In this document: one piece after another, positions 35,374-41,647 of the stretch
Numbering within the stretch: position 1 is the first letter of the stretch
How the letters are laid out: every line of letters starts with the position of its first letter
Source of the DNA: Holosporaceae bacterium
GTDB taxonomy: Bacteria; Pseudomonadota; Alphaproteobacteria; UBA3830
Length of the DNA stretch: 41,647 bases
Assembly: GCA_031282425.1 (NCBI GenBank)
Contig: JAITDT010000016.1
Coordinates: 1 to 41,647 of the forward strand
Reading direction: 5' to 3'
The notes under the pieces: model-generated
What the model saw: the letters and a program-made list of their open reading frames with translations, nothing else
Database searches by the model: none
Told to the model about the DNA's origin: nothing
Program-made: the position numbers and the translations under genes

Positions 35374-38300
35374 CATGGGCGCACTACATTTTCGGCAGTC
35401 GGATGCCTGCGCATCAGAATGGATTTCAGCATCTGCCGGTACTGGAAAAACAAAAAGTCTGATCGATAGGATTGTACTACTCTTGCTAAGTGGCGTTCAG
35501 CCGTCAAAAATTTTGTGTTTGACATACACAAAAGCAGCGGCAGCGGAGATGTCTACCCGACTTTCCGATTGCCTCCAAAAATTAAGCGAAATTTCTGATG
35601 AAAAATTAAAGGAGGAGCTATATTTCTTAAAGTGCGATGAATTTTTGTGTGGAAGAGCTCGAGATTTGTATGAGCAAAGCGTGATAAATTCACAAGTTTC
35701 CATCCAAACAATTCACAGCTTTTGTTTTAAATTATTGGAGCAATTTCCACTGGAAACTGGATTATATCCGGGTATTCGACTGTGTACCCCTTATCAAAAG
35801 AAGCAATTAATGGACGAAGCCATTGCCCATGTGTTGGCTCAGGGGCATACAAATTTAGAAATTATTTCAGAATATACAGACAGTATTTCTGATATTTGGG
35901 GCGATCGCCTCATGGATATCGTTCACTTTATTAATAAGTCTGGAGATTTCAAAAAATTTTATGCGGAATTTTTTAATGTTGATGTCAATTGGATTGATTT
36001 GGATTCGGCTGATATCGATGCTCTATTATTTGAAAAGCTTTTTTATAATAATCATAGAAAAATTTTTGCTGAATTGGCGAAGGTTTTAGAAACAGGCGGC
36101 AAAAACGACAAGAAGAAAGCAGATATTTTAAAAAGAAACGCCAGCTATCCTACTGCGGAATTTATGAAGGCTTTTCTGACGGAAGAAGGAATGCCGCCTA
36201 AGCGGTTGTGCAGCACAGAAATCACAGAACCAAATTTTTCTGATAAAATGCGTGCCATCGCAGAAAAAGCGCTGAGTTTTTCCGAAACCAAAAAACAGAT
36301 TACCTCTGCGCGAGTAAACACAGCGTTTTTCACAATAGCGGAAGAGATAATCGGCAAATTTCGGGAACTAAAAGCCCTAAATCATTGTCTAGATTTCGAC
36401 GACGTCATTCTCCAAGCGACGGATTTGCTGAAAAACGGAGATTGGGTTCGGTGTAAAATCGACGGCGGCGTTGACCATATGCTTATTGACGAGGCGCAAG
36501 ATACTAGTCCTGAGCAGTGGGAGGCAATTAAGACTATCGCGGAAGAGTTTTTCACAAATTATCGATCGGATAAAACGATTTTTGCGGTCGGAGATGAAAA
36601 ACAATCCATATATTCATTCCAGGGAGCGAACGTAAAATTATTTGGCGAAATGCAAAATTATTTCAAAGAACGCGCTGAGCAATGTGAACAAAAGTTTCGT
36701 CAAACACAACTAAACACATCATTTAGAACGACCGGGAACATTCTTTCCTTCGTAGACGCAGTTTTCGCGGAAAAATTTACTACTTTGCATGCTACGCGTA
36801 GAAGCCAGAATACAGGAGTTGTAGAAATTGTCGATCTTTTCGAAGATGACGCCGAATACGAACCAGACGCAATTGAAAACGACCTAAAATACCATAGCGC
36901 CGAAGAAAAATTATCTTTCCACATGGCGAATCTAATAGAAAAAGCCATCAAAACAGGCGTTGTCGTAGAGTCTAGGGAACGCTCTGCGCAGGCATCGGAT
37001 TTTTTAATTCTGTTCCAGAGGCGAGATCCTAACGCCATGAGGTATATCATTAGCGCCTTAAAAAAAAAGAATATTCCCGTTACTGGAATTGATAAAATTT
37101 CTTTAGATGATGAATTGATAGTGGAAGATTTGATTGCACTGGCGGAATTTTCCGTCTTTCCGCTCGATGATTTAATGTGTGCGCGCGTCCTGAAATCTCC
37201 GGTTGTTGGTATGACGGAAGAGGAGCTTATGGAAGTCTGCCTAGCTCGAGGGGACAACAGCCTATGGGAATATATCAAAGAAAATCCACGCGTGAAGAAG
37301 CTGCAAAATTATGTGAAACAGTCGTCTGAATTATCAGTCTATGATTTTTTTATGTATGTCCTGATGGACGGCACAAAAGAGCAGTTTATCGGTCGACTCG
37401 GCGAAAAATGTTTGGGCATACTAAATGAGTTTCTCGCATTAGTGATGGAGTATGAAAAGGAAAATACGCCTTCTGTGCAAAGCTTTTTGGAATGGTTCAG
37501 ATCTTTTAAGCATGAGGTCAAGAGAGAATCTTTTGCGGAAAAGAACACCGTTCGTTTGATGACGGTTCACGCTGCTAAGGGCCTGCAATCGCCATTCGTG
37601 ATACTTGCAGATGCCCATTTCACGAAAGATAGGAGCATTAAATTACTAAATACAGAGGAAGAATTGCTATTGTGGAATTTTTCTAAAGACTTTAGGCCAA
37701 AGCAAACGGAGCAATTATTCACTGATAAACGAATAGAATTAGAGGAAGAATCTTATCGATTACTCTATGTGGCTATGACAAGAGCAGAGGATTTTCTTTA
37801 CATACTCGGCAAAAAACAAAAAAATAACAAGGATAAATGCTGGTACAATTTTGTATGCCAAAGGGTGGATAAATTTAAGAGAATAGAGTCGGAACATCTG
37901 TATAGAATCGGAAATTATGTCTTAAAGGATCCCGGCGATGGAGAACGGAAACGCACCATAGAAACAATCGCCGAAATTCCCTCCTGGTATTATAAAAAAT
38001 TACCACCGCCGGAGGATATCAAGCAATCGGAAATCAAAAAAAGTCCCGCAGCGATTTATGGAGATTGCGTTCATCTTCTATTAAACGAAATGCCACGATA
38101 TCTGAACGGTAATTTGCGCGACGAAGTCGCAGATCTTATGAAAAGTTTCAATTTATCTGAAACAGAAAAAGAGCAAGCGCAGGCAGAAGCGCTAAAAGTG
38201 ATGAAAAAATTTGATTTTCTGTTTGACGCCAAATCACTGGCGGAAGTTTCCTTTATGTATGCCGGAAAGGAAGGTAGAATCGATAAAATAGCATTTCGCG

Positions 38301-38473
38301 GAGATGATTTGTGGATTGTGGATTTTAAAACAGGTTTGCCTCAAAAGAACATCTCTCCGAGCTATATCGCGCAGTTGAATTTCTACAAAGAAGCCATCGG
38401 CAAGATAACCTGTCATAATGTCATCCGAACGGCGATATTATGGACGCAAAGCCAAGAGCTGGTGGAAATTTAA
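35366..38473 (+). CDS. addA: AddA-like UvrD-family helicase/nuclease
   Basis: WISASAGTGKTKSLIDRIVLLLL Walker A, HMLIDEAQDTSPEQW, MTVHAAKGLQSPFVILAD, RLLYVAMTRAED, nuclease motif IVDFKTG. Confidence 0.93.
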   Translation: MVDMGALHFRQSDACASEWISASAGTGKTKSLIDRIVLLLLSGVQPSKILCLTYTKAAAAEMSTRLSDCLQKLSEISDEKLKEELYFLKCDEFLCGRARDLYEQSVINSQVSIQTIHSFCFKLLEQFPLETGLYPGIRLCTPYQKKQLMDEAIAHVLAQGHTNLEIISEYTDSISDIWGDRLMDIVHFINKSGDFKKFYAEFFNVDVNWIDLDSADIDALLFEKLFYNNHRKIFAELAKVLETGGKNDKKKADILKRNASYPTAEFMKAFLTEEGMPPKRLCSTEITEPNFSDKMRAIAEKALSFSETKKQITSARVNTAFFTIAEEIIGKFRELKALNHCLDFDDVILQATDLLKNGDWVRCKIDGGVDHMLIDEAQDTSPEQWEAIKTIAEEFFTNYRSDKTIFAVGDEKQSIYSFQGANVKLFGEMQNYFKERAEQCEQKFRQTQLNTSFRTTGNILSFVDAVFAEKFTTLHATRRSQNTGVVEIVDLFEDDAEYEPDAIENDLKYHSAEEKLSFHMANLIEKAIKTGVVVESRERSAQASDFLILFQRRDPNAMRYIISALKKKNIPVTGIDKISLDDELIVEDLIALAEFSVFPLDDLMCARVLKSPVVGMTEEELMEVCLARGDNSLWEYIKENPRVKKLQNYVKQSSELSVYDFFMYVLMDGTKEQFIGRLGEKCLGILNEFLALVMEYEKENTPSVQSFLEWFRSFKHEVKRESFAEKNTVRLMTVHAAKGLQSPFVILADAHFTKDRSIKLLNTEEELLLWNFSKDFRPKQTEQLFTDKRIELEEESYRLLYVAMTRAEDFLYILGKKQKNNKDKCWYNFVCQRVDKFKRIESEHLYRIGNYVLKDPGDGERKRTIETIAEIPSWYYKKLPPPEDIKQSEIKKSPAAIYGDCVHLLLNEMPRYLNGNLRDEVADLMKSFNLSETEKEQAQAEALKVMKKFDFLFDAKSLAEVSFMYAGKEGRIDKIAFRGDDLWIVDFKTGLPQKNISPSYIAQLNFYKEAIGKITCHNVIRTAILWTQSQELVEI

Positions 38474-38570
38474 TTGAGTTAGAAAAATAGTTGATCTGTA
38501 TTGCTTTCCACTTGAAAATGTCCGTCAGATAGTTTAGTAATTACTCCGTATCTCGGTAAAGGATGGGTAG

Positions 38571-38882
38571 ATGCTTGCAGTTATCAGAACAGGCGGCCAG
38601 CAATATAAAGTAAAAGAGGGAGATTTTGTTTCAGTTGAAAAGCTTCCGCATGAAGTTGGCACAAACATTGAAATTTCTGACGTACTTCTGATTGAAAATA
38701 ATGGATATGTTAAAGTGGGTGCCCCAATTATTCCTGGAGCATTGGTAGTCGCCAATATAGTTGCGCAAAAGCGACATAAAACTATTCTCGTTTTCAAAAA
38801 AAGTCGCAGAAAAAACTATCGGCGAAAAAATGGGCATCGCCAGCCGGAAACAATTTTGAGAATTGAAGGTATTAAGCAGTAG
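38571..38882 (+). CDS. rplU: 50S ribosomal protein L21
   Basis: MLAVIRTGGQQYKVKEGDFVSVEKL...FKKSRRKNYRRKNGHRQPETILRIEGI. Confidence 0.96.
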   Translation: MLAVIRTGGQQYKVKEGDFVSVEKLPHEVGTNIEISDVLLIENNGYVKVGAPIIPGALVVANIVAQKRHKTILVFKKSRRKNYRRKNGHRQPETILRIEGIKQ

Positions 38883-38891
38883 GAGTGAGAT

Positions 38892-39167
38892 ATGGCTACA
38901 AAAAAAGCAGGTGGTAGTTCCAGAAACGGGCGTGATTCTGAAAGTAAGCGTCTTGGCGTGAAGCGTTATGGTGGACAAGCGGTCTTGGCCGGGAATATTC
39001 TTGTGCGCCAGAGAGGCACAAAGATAAGGCCTGGTTTAAACGTCGGTATTGGCAGGGATCATACGTTATTTGCCACCGTCGGAGGAATTGTTAAATTTTC
39101 TAAAGGCTCTTGCGGTAGAGGTGTAGTTTCTGTAATTCCTGCTGGATTCCTCTCCTGCGAGTCCTAA
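38892..39167 (+). CDS. rpmA: 50S ribosomal protein L27
   Basis: [44 protein letters not shown]. Confidence 0.97.
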   Translation: MATKKAGGSSRNGRDSESKRLGVKRYGGQAVLAGNILVRQRGTKIRPGLNVGIGRDHTLFATVGGIVKFSKGSCGRGVVSVIPAGFLSCES

Positions 39168-39315
39168 AATCCTTGCTATTAAGAGTCGCAAAATCCTGTT
39201 GGCGATATTCCTATCGGAACCTTACTCAAAAACTTCTTACGAGATCTATAAAATCCTTTCTCGAAACTCATAAAAACCTTGCAAAGCATAGTTAAAATTA
39301 ATAGATTTACCGCAT

Positions 39316-39389
39316 GCGGGCGTAGCTTAATGGTAAAGCTTCGGCCTTCCAAGCCGATGACGTGGGTCCGATTCCCATCGCCCGCTCCA
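39316..39389 (+). tRNA. tRNA-Gly (TCC)
   Basis: GCGGGCGTAGCTTAATGGTAAAGCTTCGGCCTTCCAAGCCGATGACGTGGGTCCGATTCCCATCGCCCGCTCCA; encoded CCA. Confidence 0.95.
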
Positions 39390-39413
39390 ATTTGTTTTCG
39401 GAGGACAAAAATA

Positions 39414-40613
39414 ATGAGTATGAAATCCCTAAAAAAGTTGATTTCTAACCCAATTGTTCATTTATTAAGTGTGATGATTCTGGCAGCGGCGTATCATTCG
39501 AAATTGCATCCAGACATCGTACGATTCTTTCTCACCATAAGTGTATGTTTGCGGGAATTGTTGATTTTTGTTCTGCCTTTTTTGCTTTTTAGCTTTGTGG
39601 CCGTTGCGCTCTCCGCTATTCCTAAAGAGGGAATGTTTTTTGTTTTTGGATTAATGTTGGTTGTTTCGGTATCTAATTTCCTAAATATATTGATTTCCGG
39701 AGCAGTTGGATTTTCCCTCCTATCGACGGCAAAGGCTCACCCAATACTGGAATCCGGCGTGTTTTTTTCACCGTTATTCGAACTGGAACTTCCGCGCATA
39801 GCCGATACTATCCACGCGCTATTCGCTGGAATCATCGTTGGAATCGTAAATTCTCTGCGTCCGAATAAATATGTGTTTTTTGTCATTCGTCTTATGCACG
39901 ATGGCGTGCTGCAATTTATGAAGAAATTTTTTGTTCCCATGCTGCCTATTTTTGTTGGCGGGTTTTTGCTGAAGCTTTTTGCCGAGGGACGAGTATCTGG
40001 GTTTTTGGAACAAAACGCCAAAGTCTGTGTAATAATGTGTGGATTCCTATGGTGTTATCTGACCGTATGGTTAATGGCGGCGGCGTCTTTTCAGCGTGCC
40101 AGAGCAGCTGAGATACTCCGAAATGTTACTCCAGCTATCGTCACCGCGTTTAGTACAATGTCCAGCGCGGCGGCGCTACCAATTTCGTTAGCAGCTGCAG
40201 AGAAAAATACTAAAGATAAGGTTCTAGCCGATGCAGTTATGCCGTTGACATTGAATTTTCATATGGTGGGAGATACCATAGTGGTGCCGATTATGGCCAT
40301 GATCGTGATGCTAGCTTTCAATCATCCGCTACCGGAAGCGTCTAATTTTATCATGTTTGGAATATTTTTCGTGCTAAATAAGTTCGCCGGCGGTGGAGTT
40401 CCCAGCGGCACAATAATGGTAACGGTTCCTGTTCTGAAAGAATATTTTAAATTTGATGACTCCATGATCGCTTTCATAATCGCATTCTATGGCATGATGG
40501 ATCCAATTGCTACATCCGGAAACGTCGCAGCCAATAATTTCTTCGTTATTTTATTCCAAAAAATGAGAAATCTCATAAAAGGAATTTTTGCCAAGAAAAG
40601 CGCATATGTCTGA
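39414..40613 (+). CDS. dicarboxylate/amino acid:cation symporter (SDF/DAACS family)
   Basis: TAFSTMSSAAALPISLAAAEKN, MPLTLNFHMVGDTI, DPIATSGNVAANNF; start placed after tRNA-Gly. Confidence 0.8.
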   Translation: MSMKSLKKLISNPIVHLLSVMILAAAYHSKLHPDIVRFFLTISVCLRELLIFVLPFLLFSFVAVALSAIPKEGMFFVFGLMLVVSVSNFLNILISGAVGFSLLSTAKAHPILESGVFFSPLFELELPRIADTIHALFAGIIVGIVNSLRPNKYVFFVIRLMHDGVLQFMKKFFVPMLPIFVGGFLLKLFAEGRVSGFLEQNAKVCVIMCGFLWCYLTVWLMAAASFQRARAAEILRNVTPAIVTAFSTMSSAAALPISLAAAEKNTKDKVLADAVMPLTLNFHMVGDTIVVPIMAMIVMLAFNHPLPEASNFIMFGIFFVLNKFAGGGVPSGTIMVTVPVLKEYFKFDDSMIAFIIAFYGMMDPIATSGNVAANNFFVILFQKMRNLIKGIFAKKSAYV

Positions 40614-41385
40614 TAATCTACAAAGGCAGATAGAAAAATTGTGGGAGACGGATGCAACAAATATGCCCCGTATACAGGAAGCCTTGGACAAATTAGACTG
40701 CGGAGCGTTAAGGATCGTCGATAAAATAAATGGCGTATGGCAGATCAACGATTATCTCAAGAAAGCGATTCTTCTATACTTTAAATACACCAAATCGCAC
40801 ATCATGCCGGGAGATTATTTCGATAAGATACCGCTGAAGACTTATGGATGGACGGAAGCACGCTTTCAGGAATCGGGAATTCGGATGGTACCCGGTTGCG
40901 TGATCAGATACTCAGCCTATGTCGCGAAATCTGTGATTCTCATGCCAAGCTTCGTTAATGTGGGCGCATATATTGACGAGGGTACGATGATTGATACGCA
41001 TACGCTGGTAGGTAGCTGCGCTCAAGTGGGAAAGAGATGTCACATTTCTGACGGCGTTACCATCGGAGGAGTTTTAGAACCGCCGCAGGCAATGCCAATA
41101 ATTATTGAAGATAATTGTTTCGTCGGAGCTCGCTGCGCCATTTTAGAAGGCGTTATCGTAGAGGAAGGAGCCGTGATTGCGGCCGGAACTATATTGTCTT
41201 CTTCCACAAAAATTCTGGACCGGGAGACTGGCAACGTAAGTTACGGTAGAATTCCGTCTCACGCCGTTGTCGTACCGGGCACTTATCCATCGAAGAACGT
41301 TAATATCTGCTGCGCTGTAATTGTAAAACGCATCGACGAGCAAACACGACAGAAAACATCGATAAACGAATTGCTAAGATTATGA
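40606..41385 (+). CDS. dapD: 2,3,4,5-tetrahydropyridine-2,6-dicarboxylate N-succinyltransferase
   Basis: SFVNVGAYIDEGTMIDTHTLVGSCAQVGKRCHISDGVTIGGVLEPPQAMPIIIEDNCFVGARCAILEGVIV. Confidence 0.96.
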   Translation: MSDNLQRQIEKLWETDATNMPRIQEALDKLDCGALRIVDKINGVWQINDYLKKAILLYFKYTKSHIMPGDYFDKIPLKTYGWTEARFQESGIRMVPGCVIRYSAYVAKSVILMPSFVNVGAYIDEGTMIDTHTLVGSCAQVGKRCHISDGVTIGGVLEPPQAMPIIIEDNCFVGARCAILEGVIVEEGAVIAAGTILSSSTKILDRETGNVSYGRIPSHAVVVPGTYPSKNVNICCAVIVKRIDEQTRQKTSINELLRL

Positions 41386-41386
41386 T

Positions 41387-41647
41387 ATGGATGTGATATC
41401 CCTCTGCTCAGATTTAATCCGCTGCAAAAGCGTTACTCCCAAAGATGACGGTGTGTTGGATCTGATTTCGAAAGTTTTATCGGCTATCGGCTTTGAAACA
41501 AGAATTTTGACATTTCAATCCAGCGATGGAAGCAATGCGATAAAAAATCTCTTTGCCGAATACAGAAATACAGGAGAGAAGATATTAGGTTTCATTGGAC
41601 ATTCCGATGTAGTTCCAGCTGGAGAAGATTGGGTTGTTGATCCATTC
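41387..41647 (+). CDS. dapE: succinyl-diaminopimelate desuccinylase, partial (runs off the right edge)
   Basis: MDVISLCSDLIRCKSVTPKDDGVLDLI...LGFIGHSDVVPAGEDWVVDPF. Confidence 0.88.
   Translation, partial: MDVISLCSDLIRCKSVTPKDDGVLDLISKVLSAIGFETRILTFQSSDGSNAIKNLFAEYRNTGEKILGFIGHSDVVPAGEDWVVDPF

Noticed and set aside
36700-37278. 192-aa minus-strand ORF
   Set aside because: Antisense shadow of addA; low-complexity Ser/Thr composition typical of shadow frames.
1-41647. CRISPR array, rRNA, tmRNA or prophage
   Set aside because: No regularly spaced repeats, rRNA-like sequence, tmRNA pattern or phage structural genes were seen by eye.

Overview
AT-rich window that looks like a compact alphaproteobacterial genome, possibly from an intracellular or endosymbiont lineage (inference from reduced gene sizes, IS relics and gene content). 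Most of it is housekeeping: rpsT-dnaA, sfsA-nrdD, yqgE, HU, trpS, rpmH-rnpA-yidD, an envelope/LPS cluster (glmU-glmS-kdsD-lptCA-lptB), pyk, an RND efflux pair, murA-trxA-rsmG-addB-addA, rplU-rpmA, an SDF symporter, dapD-dapE, and tRNA-Leu, tRNA-Pro and tRNA-Gly. Accessory material lies at the left edge (degenerate IS110 and IS1 transposases), at 8.0-9.1 kb and at 22-24.7 kb. The strongest observations are: (1) a class III ribonucleotide reductase in two pieces, where the 683-aa NrdD lacks the C-terminal glycyl-radical motif and that motif (RCECWTRVMGYHRPV) is a separate 58-aa ORF overlapping nrdG about 3.7 kb away on the other strand; (2) an apparent LptC-LptA fusion; (3) a 13-nt poly-C tract inside a methyltransferase gene, a possible phase-variation switch; (4) a perfect 16-bp parS-type palindrome inside the rsmG coding region with no parAB beside it; (5) a decayed duplicate of the end of a SPOR-like gene. 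No CRISPR array or rRNA was seen. All assignments come from reading the sequence, not from database searches.
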